DNA of 64,000 nucleotides from Acinetobacter pittii ATCC 19004 = CIP 70.29 (GTDB lineage Bacteria; Pseudomonadota; Gammaproteobacteria; Pseudomonadales; Moraxellaceae): NCBI RefSeq assembly GCF_000369045.1, contig NZ_KB849790.1, positions 248,001 to 312,000 of the forward strand, read 5' to 3'. Shown piece by piece: positions 28,219 to 36,610 of this stretch (position 1 is its first letter; each line of letters starts with the position of its first letter). The notes under the pieces were generated by a model. It saw only the letters and a program-made list of their open reading frames with translations, ran no database searches and was not told where the DNA came from. The position numbers and the translations under genes were made by a program.

Positions 28219-29406
28219 TTAAGCACGTTCCAGCAAAACAGCAACTGCTGGCAATGTTTTTCCTTCAACAAACTCAAGGAATGCACCACCACCTGTAGAA
28301 ATATAACCAATTTGGTCAGCTACGTTATATTTATCAATCGCAGCTAATGTATCTCCACCACCTGCTATCGAGAATCCTTCCGATTGAGCAACCGCAAGAG
28401 AAAGCGCTTTCGTACCTTCACCAAATTGATCTACCTCAAATACGCCTACTGGACCATTCCAAAGGATCGTTTTTGATGTTGTTAAAATATTAGCGAATGC
28501 TTTAGCAGTTTCTGGACCAACGTCTAAAATCATATCATTTGCAGTCACATCTTCTACTTTCTTCACAACAGCTTGAGCTGCTCCTAAAGAACCTAAGAAA
28601 TCTTCAAAATTAATTTGCGATGCATCAGTAACTACAACATCTGTAGGAAGTGGAACACTTACTTTAGCAGCAATTTGTTTAGCAGTTTCAACCAAGTCAG
28701 CTTCATATAATGATTTACCAACGTTAAAACCAGCAGCTGCTAAGAATGTATTTGCAATACCGCCCCCAACGATCAGTTGATCACAGATACTAGAAAGTGA
28801 GTTTAAAACATCGAGTTTAGTTGAAACTTTAGAACCAGCAACAATTGCAACCATTGGTTTTTCAGGAGTTTGCATTGCACGGCCTAGTGCATCTAACTCA
28901 GCAGCCAACAAAGGACCAGCAGCAGCAACTGGAGCAAAACGAGCTACACCTTCAGTAGATGCTTCTGCACGATGAGCAGTACCAAATGCATCCATAACAA
29001 ATACGTCACATAGTGCAGCATATTTTTGAGCGAGCTCTGGATTATTTTTCTTTTCGCCATGGTTAAAGCGTACATTTTCAAGTAATACAACTTGACCAGC
29101 TTCAACTTCAACGCCCTCTAGATAATCTGTTAATAATTTAACTTCTTGGCCCAATACTTCTGTTAAATAAGCAGCGACTGGTGCAAGTGATTGTTCTGGC
29201 TTTGGTTCACCTTCAACAGGACGACCTAGATGTGAACATACCATCACTGCTGCGCCTTTATCTAAAGCAGCTTTAATAGTTGGTAATGCTGCACGTAAGC
29301 GAGCATCGCTAGTAATCACACCATTTTTGACAGGAACGTTTAAATCTTCACGAATAAGGACACGTTTGCCTGTTAAGTTAAGGTCAGTCATACGCTGAAA
29401 ATTCAT
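28219..29406 (-). CDS. pgk: Phosphoglycerate kinase
   Basis: Two-domain glycolytic/gluconeogenic enzyme of 395 residues, exchanging phosphate between 1,3-bisphosphoglycerate and [15 protein letters not shown], the substrate segment [19 protein letters not shown] and the C-terminal GGGDTLAAI and STGGGAFLE are all in place. An AGAGAG ribosome site precedes the ATG. It heads the pgk-lipoprotein-fba series, but each gene is followed by its own terminator-like hairpin. Confidence 0.98.
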   Translation of the reverse strand: MNFQRMTDLNLTGKRVLIREDLNVPVKNGVITSDARLRAALPTIKAALDKGAAVMVCSHLGRPVEGEPKPEQSLAPVAAYLTEVLGQEVKLLTDYLEGVEVEAGQVVLLENVRFNHGEKKNNPELAQKYAALCDVFVMDAFGTAHRAEASTEGVARFAPVAAAGPLLAAELDALGRAMQTPEKPMVAIVAGSKVSTKLDVLNSLSSICDQLIVGGGIANTFLAAAGFNVGKSLYEADLVETAKQIAAKVSVPLPTDVVVTDASQINFEDFLGSLGAAQAVVKKVEDVTANDMILDVGPETAKAFANILTTSKTILWNGPVGVFEVDQFGEGTKALSLAVAQSEGFSIAGGGDTLAAIDKYNVADQIGYISTGGGAFLEFVEGKTLPAVAVLLERA

Positions 29407-29544
29407 GTAAAGCTCTCTTTATGATTTTAAAAACGCGCCAATTTTAAATGATTACATCAAAAAAGGTTAGTTTTTTTGCATAAAAGCTGTAGAAAGCCCC
29501 AGTTTTGATTATGATAGAGGTAGTTATTTGATATTTCACCCATT

Positions 29545-29928
29545 ATGTCTATTCATCCAGATCCACAAATCAATCGCTTAAATGTTTTAGGGGAACCTTT
29601 AGCAAGTTGTTGCTTTGACCCTATTACAGGCTATTTTAGAAATGGTTTCTGCCACACTGCAGTAACAGACCTTGGTCAACACACCGTATGTGCACAAATG
29701 ACCTCTGATTTCTTAAATTTTTCTCAGAAAATTGGTAATGATCTTATTACTCCTTTACCAGAAGTAGGCTTCCCTGGCTTAAAACCGGGTGATTTCTGGT
29801 GTATCTGCGTAACTCGCTGGGTAGAGGCTTATCAAGCTGGTGAAGCACCTCCTATTAAAATACATGCATGTCATCAAGCTGTATTAAGCTATGTACCTTT
29901 AGATGTATTAATGGAATTTGCAGTGTAA
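29545..29928 (+). CDS. DUF2237 family protein
   Basis: A 127-residue soluble protein of the DUF2237 family, recognised by NVLGEPLASCCFDPITGYFRNG near the N-terminus (positions about 13-34), the CAQMTSDFL strand, and the PGLKPGDFWCICVTRW block. The cysteine pattern and small size fit the family; the biochemical function is unknown. Its stop overlaps the ATG of maf (TAATG), so the two are translated together. It is divergent from pgk across about 140 bases. Confidence 0.85.
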   Translation: MSIHPDPQINRLNVLGEPLASCCFDPITGYFRNGFCHTAVTDLGQHTVCAQMTSDFLNFSQKIGNDLITPLPEVGFPGLKPGDFWCICVTRWVEAYQAGEAPPIKIHACHQAVLSYVPLDVLMEFAV

Positions 29929-30521
29929 TGGTTCAGCCACAAATTATTTTGGCATCGAGTAGTCAAACTCGCAAAGACTTAATGGACCGTCTTGGAATTA
30001 ATTATATTTGTATTAGTCCCGATATTGATGAAAGTCCTCGCGATGAAACCCATGCCGATGAACTTGCAAAAAGGCTCGCTTTCACAAAAGCTCAGGTGAT
30101 TGCTGAACAGAACCCATCAGCCATCGTTATTGGTTCAGATCAAGTTGCTTGGCGAGAACATGCTCCGCATGACTTTATTGGCAAACCGATGACTAGTGAA
30201 AATGCTAAAGCACAACTAGCCGAAAATTCTGGTCGAACTGTTTTTTTTAGTACAGCGCTTAGCGTGCAATGGCTCGATAGAAACTTTGAACAAACGCTCG
30301 TTGAACATTATCAAGTTAAATTTCGAAACCTGAATCAAGCTGAAATTGAACGATACGTTTTATTAGATCAACCACTACATTGCGCAGGTAGCTTTAAGTG
30401 TGAAAGTTTAGGAATTAGCTTGTTTGAAAAAATGATAGGCCTAGATCAGACCACACTTATGGGTCTTCCTATGATTCAACTTTGCCATATTTTAAGGCAA
30501 CTTGATCTACAAATTCCTTAA
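29928..30521 (+). CDS. Maf family nucleotide pyrophosphatase
   Basis: A 197-residue Maf/YceF/YhdE-type protein that hydrolyses non-canonical or modified nucleoside triphosphates. The N-terminal ILASSSQTRKDLMDRLG, the SPDIDE motif and GSDQVAW match the family. The frame extends upstream, but the ATG at 29928 overlaps the DUF2237 stop and begins just before the conserved first strand, so it is the start. Which Maf subgroup (m7GTP-type or dTTP/UTP-type) it belongs to is uncertain. Confidence 0.9.
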   Translation: MVQPQIILASSSQTRKDLMDRLGINYICISPDIDESPRDETHADELAKRLAFTKAQVIAEQNPSAIVIGSDQVAWREHAPHDFIGKPMTSENAKAQLAENSGRTVFFSTALSVQWLDRNFEQTLVEHYQVKFRNLNQAEIERYVLLDQPLHCAGSFKCESLGISLFEKMIGLDQTTLMGLPMIQLCHILRQLDLQIP

Positions 30522-30551
30522 TTCTAGATATTTTATAAATAGGTTATTTCC

Positions 30552-31715
30552 ATGACAGAACCTTTAACAGTTTTAGGCGGTATTACTGCCGAGCAATTTT
30601 TAGCAGAGTATTGGCAGAAAAAACCTTTACTGGTGCGTAACGGATTACCAGAAATTATAGGTCTTTTACAACCTCAGGATGTGCAAGAACTTGCCTTGGA
30701 AGAACATGCAAGTGCCAGACTGATTCGCCAAAAAGATAAAAATCCAAATGAATGGCACGTAAAGTCTTCACCTTTAACCAAAGGTGATTTTCAAAAGCTA
30801 CCAAAATTATGGTCAATTTTAGTACAGGCAGTAGATCACTACTCTTTTGATCTTTCTGAACTTTGGAAAAAATTTTCTTTTATTCCTCAATGGCGCCGCG
30901 ATGACATTATGGTGTCTTATGCGCCTAAGGGTGGTTCAGTTGGGAAACATTTCGATTTCTATGATGTGTTTTTAGTTCAGGGTCATGGTCATCGTCGCTG
31001 GCAGCTAGGTCAAAGGTGCGATGTAAATACTGCATTTGTACCCAATCAACCATTAAAACTTTTGCCAGAAATAGATGTGCAATTTGATGAGGTTTTAGTA
31101 CCAGGTGATTTACTCTATGTTCCTCCTGGAATGGCACATTATGGGGTTGCTGAAGATGACTGCTTAACTTTCTCATTTGGCTTTCGCATGCCAAACGTTG
31201 CAGGAATGATGGAACGTATTAGTGATCAATTTTCAGCCAATACTTTACTTCAAAATCCTGTTGTAGATATCGCACGCACACAAATGAGTCAAATTGGTGA
31301 AATTAGCTCAACTGAACTAAGTTATCTAAAAGAATTAGTTTTAGCTCAGTTGCAAGACTCTGCAGCACTTGATGCAGCAATCATGTCTTATATGAGCGAA
31401 CCTAAATATCCAGATAATATTCCAGAACCTGATGAGATCGAAGCCGATGATCTTCAAGAGATCTTACATGAAGGTTATGAAGTTCTATTAGAACCTGCCT
31501 CTCGCCTACTTTATACAGAAAATAACGGAATTCTAAACTTCTGGGGAAATGGCGAAGCGCTATGTATAGCTGAAACTTTCGCACCAAAATTAAAAGCTAT
31601 TGCTGATGGAGAAAGCTTAGCTTTCGATAGCGAATTTAATGAGCTTGAAATCCTTGAAAATGTTGCTTACTTACTCAATGAATCTATTTTGATGCTTTTG
31701 CCACCTTCAGAGTAA
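30552..31715 (+). CDS. roxA: Ribosomal protein uL16 arginine hydroxylase (RoxA/YcfD, JmjC cupin)
   Basis: A 387-residue 2-oxoglutarate and iron dependent oxygenase of the JmjC/cupin fold that hydroxylates an arginine in ribosomal protein L16 in E. coli. The metal triad is visible: H133 and D135 in KHFDFYD and a distal H196 in MAHYGV. A winged-helix-like C-terminal region follows, as in YcfD. It is 30 bases after maf and closed by a strong hairpin. Activity is inferred from the family. Confidence 0.88.
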   Translation: MTEPLTVLGGITAEQFLAEYWQKKPLLVRNGLPEIIGLLQPQDVQELALEEHASARLIRQKDKNPNEWHVKSSPLTKGDFQKLPKLWSILVQAVDHYSFDLSELWKKFSFIPQWRRDDIMVSYAPKGGSVGKHFDFYDVFLVQGHGHRRWQLGQRCDVNTAFVPNQPLKLLPEIDVQFDEVLVPGDLLYVPPGMAHYGVAEDDCLTFSFGFRMPNVAGMMERISDQFSANTLLQNPVVDIARTQMSQIGEISSTELSYLKELVLAQLQDSAALDAAIMSYMSEPKYPDNIPEPDEIEADDLQEILHEGYEVLLEPASRLLYTENNGILNFWGNGEALCIAETFAPKLKAIADGESLAFDSEFNELEILENVAYLLNESILMLLPPSE

Positions 31716-32068
31716 GAAACTTAATAAAAGTGGACTTTTCAAAGCAACGGGAAGTCCACTTTTAAATTGGCCGACAAACTCAAAAATAAATTTGTTTTTT
31801 GTTTACTAATTTTCTTTTTTTAATTTTAAAATCGACTTATCGCAAAAATATTGGAGTTAAAAGATTTTGGAAAAGGAAGTATAATTATTTAAATATATAG
31901 CCTAAAACTCTTTACCATTCCCTTAAAAGTAAAACTTCAGCGTTTAAAAAAATAATATCTTTTTTCTATCAATAACAAACAATACCTTGTAAAATTAAAT
32001 TATCTAGATTCTCATTGATAAAGATCACCGTTCAAGCTAATAGCAATTCATTTGTGAGAGGCTAAAAT
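31716..32068. other. Non-coding gap between roxA and tetR
   Basis: Beyond the roxA hairpin this 353-base stretch is very AT-rich and has no credible open frame on either strand. It should hold the promoter for the TetR gene near its right end, but I cannot place one with confidence. Confidence 0.7.
31726..31766 (+). terminator. Hairpin after roxA
   Basis: AAAAGTGGACTT (31726-31737) and AAGTCCACTTTT (31752-31763) form a 12-bp perfect stem with a 14-base loop, 10 bases past the roxA stop. The last stem bases are a short T-run, so an intrinsic terminator is likely. Confidence 0.7.
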
Positions 32069-32632
32069 ATGTCGAAAAAAGATGACATTATTAATACCGC
32101 ATTAAGACTTTTTAACTCGTATAGCTATAATTCTATAGGTGTAGATCGCATCATTAATGAATCTGGCGTTGCAAAAATGACTTTCTATAAGCATTTTCCA
32201 TCAAAAGAAAAATTAATTGAAGAGTGTCTACTTCTTCGAAATACGCTTCTACAAAACTCTCTTACTTCTGCCTTATCAAAACATGATGAGTTAGAGCCTC
32301 TTGCGAGAATTAAAGCAGTATTTTTATGGTATTCCGACTGGTTTAATAGCGAAGATTTTAATGGCTGTATGTTTCAAAAAGCCTTGGAAGAGGTTTTAAA
32401 ACAATATCCTTCAACACATCAACCTGCCACTTTGTATAAAGCTTGGTTGACCCAACTCATGCAAAATCTTCTTAACCAGTATGATGTAAAAGAGCCAGTT
32501 CCCCTATCTTTACTACTCGTTAATATTTTGGAAGGTATGACCATACAGGCTCAAGTCGAGCATGGTTCAATAAAAATTAATGATTACTGGACTCGAGTAG
32601 AAAAATTAATCGATTTCGAAAGAGCAGCATAA
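32069..32632 (+). CDS. TetR family transcriptional regulator, GCMF subtype
   Basis: A 187-residue repressor-type protein. The helix-turn-helix spans about residues 5-50 (VDRIINESGVAKMTFYKHF). In the ligand domain the motif NGCMFQKALEE, with C100, is that of the NemR-like branch, some of whose members sense electrophiles or hypochlorite through cysteine. A GAGAGG ribosome site precedes the ATG. There is no divergent target gene; palindromes lie downstream instead. The target and ligand are unknown. Confidence 0.88.
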   Translation: MSKKDDIINTALRLFNSYSYNSIGVDRIINESGVAKMTFYKHFPSKEKLIEECLLLRNTLLQNSLTSALSKHDELEPLARIKAVFLWYSDWFNSEDFNGCMFQKALEEVLKQYPSTHQPATLYKAWLTQLMQNLLNQYDVKEPVPLSLLLVNILEGMTIQAQVEHGSIKINDYWTRVEKLIDFERAA

Positions 32633-32638
32633 AAATAA

Positions 32639-32689
32639 AGCGTGATATTCTTCTTCTTATATTTAATGATTCTTCTTATGTATCACGCT
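32639..32689. repeat. Inverted repeat after tetR
   Basis: AGCGTGATA (32639-32647) and TATCACGCT (32681-32689) are perfect 9-bp inverted repeats separated by 33 bases, starting 7 bases after the tetR stop. There is no T-run after the stem, so it is not a clear terminator. Confidence 0.55.
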
Positions 32690-32702
32690 GCGTCTGAAAG
32701 TC

Positions 32703-32750
32703 ATTTTGGTTCACAATTAGACGTTTTTTTCGACCTTACTGAACCAAAAT
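32703..32750. repeat. Inverted repeat ATTTTGGTTCA / TGAACCAAAAT
   Basis: Perfect 11-bp inverted repeats at 32703-32713 and 32740-32750, separated by 26 bases, immediately left of the TACAGAC palindrome. Possibly paired operator half-sites or the ends of a small relic; function unknown. Confidence 0.6.
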
Positions 32751-32751
32751 A

Positions 32752-32767
32752 TACAGACCTGTCTGTA
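32752..32767. promoter_or_regulatory. TetR-type operator-like palindrome
   Basis: TACAGAC and GTCTGTA (7-bp perfect arms, 2-base centre) form a 16-base palindrome of the size and type bound by TetR repressors. It lies 120 bases downstream of the tetR gene with no gene next to it, so its target may have been lost. Binding by the neighbouring regulator is a guess. Confidence 0.5.
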
Positions 32768-33077
32768 CAAAACAGATTATATATTTAAAAAATAAAAACT
32801 CAATCCTTTTTTATGATTTGTCTCAAGATAAATTAGATTTAACTATTTATTGGATGCAAATTGGAATTATTTTAGGTTGACTTCGTTTCACTTATACTTA
32901 ACAATTACACTTATAACACAAAGCAACATTTTAGACACAAAAGAAATACAAATAGTTGTTTTTAATTAGAAAGACTACTTATTTATCAATTCCCCTTATA
33001 TTGCTTTTCAACAAAAACAATTGGATTGATTAGTTTTGCTACATTCATTTCTTTAAGATCAATCTATACTATGCCCG

Positions 33078-33091
33078 CTATATTGATATAG
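33078..33091. promoter_or_regulatory. Candidate autoregulatory operator of the ArsR-type gene
   Basis: CTATAT and ATATAG form a perfect palindrome with a 2-base centre ending 9 bases before the ATG of the regulator. A repressor bound there would block its own message, the usual ArsR/BigR arrangement. Confidence 0.45.
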
Positions 33092-33100
33092 GTATAAAGT

Positions 33101-33412
33101 ATGAAAGATGGACTCCAAATCGAAGAAATGAAAAATGCGGCTGATTCAGTCGTTGGAATTCTTAAATCTTTGGCTAATACAGATCGTTTATTAATTTTAT
33201 GTCACTTAGCTTATGAGGAGTTAAATGTTTCTCAAATTGAAGAGAAAACCCAAATTACCCAGCCCACTCTTTCACAACAACTTATGATGCTACGCAAAAG
33301 TGATGTTGTATCAACCCGTCGTGATGGCAAGCAAATTTTTTATTCAATTAAGGATGACAATATGCATTCAATTTTAAATACGCTTCATAAGCTGTACTGT
33401 GCAAGTAAATAA
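33101..33412 (+). CDS. ArsR family regulator, BigR/SqrR-like
   Basis: A 103-residue winged-helix repressor. LKSLANTDRLLILCHL and the recognition helix TQPTLSQQLMMLRKSDVV, then TRRDGKQIFYSI, resemble BigR/SqrR/YgaV proteins more than metal-sensing ArsR. Two cysteines, C34 and C100, sit where BigR and SqrR carry the pair that forms a disulfide or polysulfide bridge in response to reactive sulfur. No sulfide oxidation gene lies nearby, so the target is unknown. The sulfur-sensing idea is inferred from the cysteine positions only. Confidence 0.82.
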   Translation: MKDGLQIEEMKNAADSVVGILKSLANTDRLLILCHLAYEELNVSQIEEKTQITQPTLSQQLMMLRKSDVVSTRRDGKQIFYSIKDDNMHSILNTLHKLYCASK

Positions 33413-33820
33413 TATTTTTTAAATTATAAATTTATAATAATAGTAGTAACTTCCTGAAATATGCGATTTTTCAGCTTGAAAGCTTAGAGTCCAATCCAAG
33501 CACAAAGTTTTGAAAATTCGCGTAGCTTTTCTAAAAAGCTCAACCATATTTAACTTTTTGCCACCCTATTTTCTTTAGCCTATTCCATGCTTTCACAGCT
33601 TTTTGATATACCTAGTTTTTTAATGAGCAATTAACAAGCAAAACCACCAACTATAAAATTAAAAATATTAAATTAAGACCAATAAAAACAATTATTTAAT
33701 ATTACCATTAAGTATAAATACTTATAGGTGCTATAAAAAAGCTTAAGATTCACATCACTTAAGTATAAAATACTCCGCTTGTTCAACCTTTAGCCATGAT
33801 TAGGTTAATAAGGCCTTTAT
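33413..33820. other. 408-base non-coding region upstream of sstT
   Basis: AT-rich with no credible gene. It holds a small palindrome AGCTTTT-CTA-AAAAGCT (33524-33540) and two similar TTAAGTATAAA motifs (see the separate entries) close to the sstT start. Confidence 0.65.
33709..33774. promoter_or_regulatory. Two related palindromic motifs upstream of sstT
   Basis: TAAGTAT-AA-ATACTTA at 33709-33724 is a perfect 7-bp palindrome. A near copy, TTAAGTATAAAATACT at 33759-33774, has arms AGTAT/ATACT. The starts are 51 bases apart and the second ends 46 bases before the sstT start. They could be regulator sites; in AT-rich DNA chance is not excluded. Confidence 0.4.
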
Positions 33821-35023
33821 ATGCTTGCATTCTTTTCTCGATTAAGCTTAGTCACTAAGATTATTATCGCCATTATTCTAGGGATAGGCGTTGCATTACT
33901 ATTTCCGAACGTTACGCCTTACTTAAGTTTATTTGGTGAGCTTTTCATTAAAGCCTTAAAGTCGGTTGCCCCTATTTTAGTTTTTGTATTGGTGCTTTCT
34001 TCTATTGCCAACTTCCAAGTGGGTCATAGCGCCAATTTACGCCCAGTTTTACTACTGTACGTTATAGGTATGTTGTTAGCCGCTTTTAGTGCTGTTATTG
34101 CAAGTTTATCTTTTCCAAGCACTCTTTACCTCAACACGGTTTCTCATAATAATTTACAAGCGCCTGGTAGTCTCGCAGATATATTAAAAAACTTGCTTTT
34201 AAGCTTTATTGCGAACCCTGTTCAAGCAATTAGTGAAGCTAACTTTATTGGTATTTTAGCTTGGGCAATTGGCCTAGGTTTAGCTATGCGCCATAGTTCA
34301 GATACCACAAAACAAGTGATGCAAGATGTTTCACATGCTGTAAGTGCTATTATTCATAAAGTAATTGCTTTTGCACCAGTCGGTATTTTTGGATTGGTTG
34401 CAGTGACCTTTGCTGATGCTGGTCTTGCGACGCTTGAGAGCTATGCACACTTATTAGTGGTGTTATTAGGAACAATGTTATTTGTTGCCCTCGTAGTGAA
34501 CCCTATTTTAGTAGGTTTAACTATCCGTGGTAATCCATATCCATTAGTTTTTAAATGTTTAAAAGAAAGTGGGATCACTGCATTCTTCACACGAAGCTCA
34601 GCAGCAAACATTCCAGTTAACTTGGATTTAGCAGAGCGTTTAGGTGTTAACCCGTCTACAGCTAGTGTGTCTATTCCTTTAGGCGCAACAGTAAATATGG
34701 CAGGTGCGGCAGTAACGATTACTGTACTTACATTAGCAACCGTCCATACGCTTGGCATTCATGTTGATTTAGCTACAATGGTTATTTTATCAGTTGTTGC
34801 GACTGTATCAGCTTGTGGTGCTTCTGGTGTTGCTGGCGGTTCTTTACTTCTGATTCCAGTAGCTTGTAGTTTATTTGGTATTTCATCAGAAGTAGCAATG
34901 CAAGTTGTGGCCGTTGGTATGATTATCAGTGTATTGCAAGACTCTACAGAAACAGCCCTTAACTCATCTACAGATGTATTATTTACCGCAGCTGTAGATA
35001 TTCGCTCTAAGCAAGCGTCTTAA
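33821..35023 (+). CDS. sstT: Sodium:serine/threonine symporter SstT
   Basis: A 400-residue inner-membrane transporter of the dicarboxylate/amino acid:cation symporter (DAACS) family, with about eight helices and two re-entrant loops. The substrate hairpin [20 protein letters not shown] and the [15 protein letters not shown] motif match Sst[14 protein letters not shown] near the C-terminus supports serine/threonine specificity over glutamate. A YoaK-like gene follows 5 bases later. Confidence 0.92.
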   Translation: MLAFFSRLSLVTKIIIAIILGIGVALLFPNVTPYLSLFGELFIKALKSVAPILVFVLVLSSIANFQVGHSANLRPVLLLYVIGMLLAAFSAVIASLSFPSTLYLNTVSHNNLQAPGSLADILKNLLLSFIANPVQAISEANFIGILAWAIGLGLAMRHSSDTTKQVMQDVSHAVSAIIHKVIAFAPVGIFGLVAVTFADAGLATLESYAHLLVVLLGTMLFVALVVNPILVGLTIRGNPYPLVFKCLKESGITAFFTRSSAANIPVNLDLAERLGVNPSTASVSIPLGATVNMAGAAVTITVLTLATVHTLGIHVDLATMVILSVVATVSACGASGVAGGSLLLIPVACSLFGISSEVAMQVVAVGMIISVLQDSTETALNSSTDVLFTAAVDIRSKQAS

Positions 35024-35028
35024 ACAAA

Positions 35029-35709
35029 ATGCCATTTCAACGTCTACCAAACTGGTTCCAACTTGGAGCCTTTTTGCTGGCATTTAATGCCGGAATGATA
35101 AATGTATTAGGGTTAATTACTCTTTTGCATCAATCTATTTCACATATGACTGGCAACGTTAGTATGCTGGCTATGAGTTTGGTAGAGTGGCAACCAGAAC
35201 ATATCATTTTTTTACTTCTGGTGATTATTTGTTATGTTTGCGGTTCATTTTATAGTGGTTTTATTTTAGGTAGCAGTCATTTTCGACTAGGTCGTCGTTA
35301 TGGCTTACCTTTGAGCCTTGTTGCCTTATTCATTTTCCTTTGCTGGCTATTGCTTCCTTATTTTCCACGCTATGGATTATTATGGGCTTGTACGGCAATG
35401 GGGTTACAAAATGCGATGGTAAGCCACTACAAAGGAACGATTATTCGCACTACTCATCTATCTGGTGTGCTGACTGATATTGGTTTAGCACTTGGATATA
35501 AAGCCAGAGGCTTAATTGTAGAAAATCGACGTATTGTTTTACATTTACTTATTCTTGCTGGCTTCCTGCTGGGTGGAATTCTTGCCGCTTCAGTACATCC
35601 ATATTTGAAACTACAATCATTTTTATTGCCAGCAATTTTAAGCTTAGCCTTAAGTATTTCTTACTGGATAGTTTATCTCTATAGTACTTCAACTTCACAA
35701 AAGGACTAA
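35029..35709 (+). CDS. YoaK/DUF1275 family membrane protein
   Basis: A 226-residue integral membrane protein with about six helices, of the DUF1275 (YoaK) family. Recognisable segments are AFNAGMINVLGLI and SISHMTGNVS near the N-terminus and MGLQNAMVSHYKGTIIRTTHLSGVLTDIG in the middle (about residues 124-152). Function is not established. It lies between sstT and the DUF2058 gene with gaps of 5 and 3 bases, so the three are probably one transcript. Confidence 0.85.
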   Translation: MPFQRLPNWFQLGAFLLAFNAGMINVLGLITLLHQSISHMTGNVSMLAMSLVEWQPEHIIFLLLVIICYVCGSFYSGFILGSSHFRLGRRYGLPLSLVALFIFLCWLLLPYFPRYGLLWACTAMGLQNAMVSHYKGTIIRTTHLSGVLTDIGLALGYKARGLIVENRRIVLHLLILAGFLLGGILAASVHPYLKLQSFLLPAILSLALSISYWIVYLYSTSTSQKD

Positions 35710-35712
35710 GAC

Positions 35713-36249
35713 ATGGTTAAAAATGCCTTACAAGCACAGCTATTAAAAGCTGGTTTAGTTGATAATAAAAAAGCAAAAAAATTAACAAAGCAAGCTCATC
35801 ACGAACAACGTCTTGGGCTAAGTAATGAAGCTGAAATCAAAGCAAATATTGAAAAAGCTCAACAAGAAAAGTTAGCTAAAGATCAGGCTTTAAATTTAGA
35901 AAAACAGAAACAGCTTGAAGAAAAAGCACTTAAAGCATCAATCATTCAGATGATTAAACAACATAAAATTACTGATTTTGCTGGTGATGTGGCTTATCAG
36001 TTTATTGATGAAAATAAAATCAAAAAAGTTTATCTATCTCAGCAAGTTTATAATGCACTTGTTGCAGGTAGCCTAGTTATTGCTAAAGATCAAGATCAAT
36101 ACGCCTATCTTCCAAAAGCTTTAGGTGAAAAAATTGATCAAAAAATGCAAGGCTTCATTTTGATTAATAATGCTGAGAAAAACGAACAAGCCACTGATGA
36201 GGAAGATCCATATGCAGCATATGTTATTCCAGATGACTTAATGTGGTAA
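35713..36249 (+). CDS. DUF2058 family protein (YaiL-like)
   Basis: A 178-residue soluble protein with a Lys/Gln/Glu-rich coiled-coil N-terminal half (about residues 20-75) and a compact C-terminal domain ending in DPYAAYVIPDDLMW. This matches DUF2058 (YaiL), sometimes described as nucleoprotein or polynucleotide-associated. The opening ALQAQLLKAGLVDNKKAKK is a family hallmark. Function unproven. A terminator hairpin follows directly. Confidence 0.85.
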   Translation: MVKNALQAQLLKAGLVDNKKAKKLTKQAHHEQRLGLSNEAEIKANIEKAQQEKLAKDQALNLEKQKQLEEKALKASIIQMIKQHKITDFAGDVAYQFIDENKIKKVYLSQQVYNALVAGSLVIAKDQDQYAYLPKALGEKIDQKMQGFILINNAEKNEQATDEEDPYAAYVIPDDLMW

Positions 36250-36610
36250 TACGATACTTAGGCCTTTATGATCCAAATCTAAAGGCCTTTTCTAATATGT
36301 GTAGCTGTAATAATTTAACAAATGTTCAAAATACTAATAAAAAATACTTAAAGAATAAATTCCTTCACCCTTTATCTATTAATCTCGATATAATGAATAA
36401 TATTTTTAGTCCTCGCGACGTTCTTGAAGATTTCTTCGAGTCTCCATTTTTGCGTCATGTATTAATTTAAGACGTACAACATTATCAGTTCATGTGTATT
36501 TGCATATATTCACAAGATCGAAACCCTAAGTGATATTGATCTAACTGACTTTTTGCAAATTAAATTGCAAAGATTTAATTAAGTGGCTTTTGTCTCAAAG
36601 GTAGTAATTC
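36250..36610. other. 361-base gap with terminator and ABC exporter promoter region
   Basis: It holds the terminator above. A 75-codon open frame (36243-36470) reads through that terminator and resembles nothing I know, so I regard this stretch as non-coding. The promoter of the ABC exporter should be in the right part; a TTGCAAATTAAATTGCAA palindrome-like stretch (36553-36570) lies about 40 bases before its start. Confidence 0.6.
36260..36292 (+). terminator. Terminator of the sstT-DUF2058 unit
   Basis: AGGCCTTT (36260-36267) pairs with AAAGGCCT (36281-36288), followed by TTTTCT, 11 bases after the DUF2058 stop. Confidence 0.8.

Larger units (their letters stand above)
32633..33100. other. 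468-base non-coding region between tetR and the ArsR-type gene
   Basis: The region contains the three inverted repeats described separately, and a long AT-rich tract leading to the ArsR-type gene. No open frame longer than a few codons with a ribosome site is visible on either strand. Confidence 0.7.

Noticed and set aside
36243-36470. 75-codon open frame after the DUF2058 gene
   Set aside because: It reads through the terminator hairpin at 36260-36292, has no clear ribosome site and an atypical sequence.
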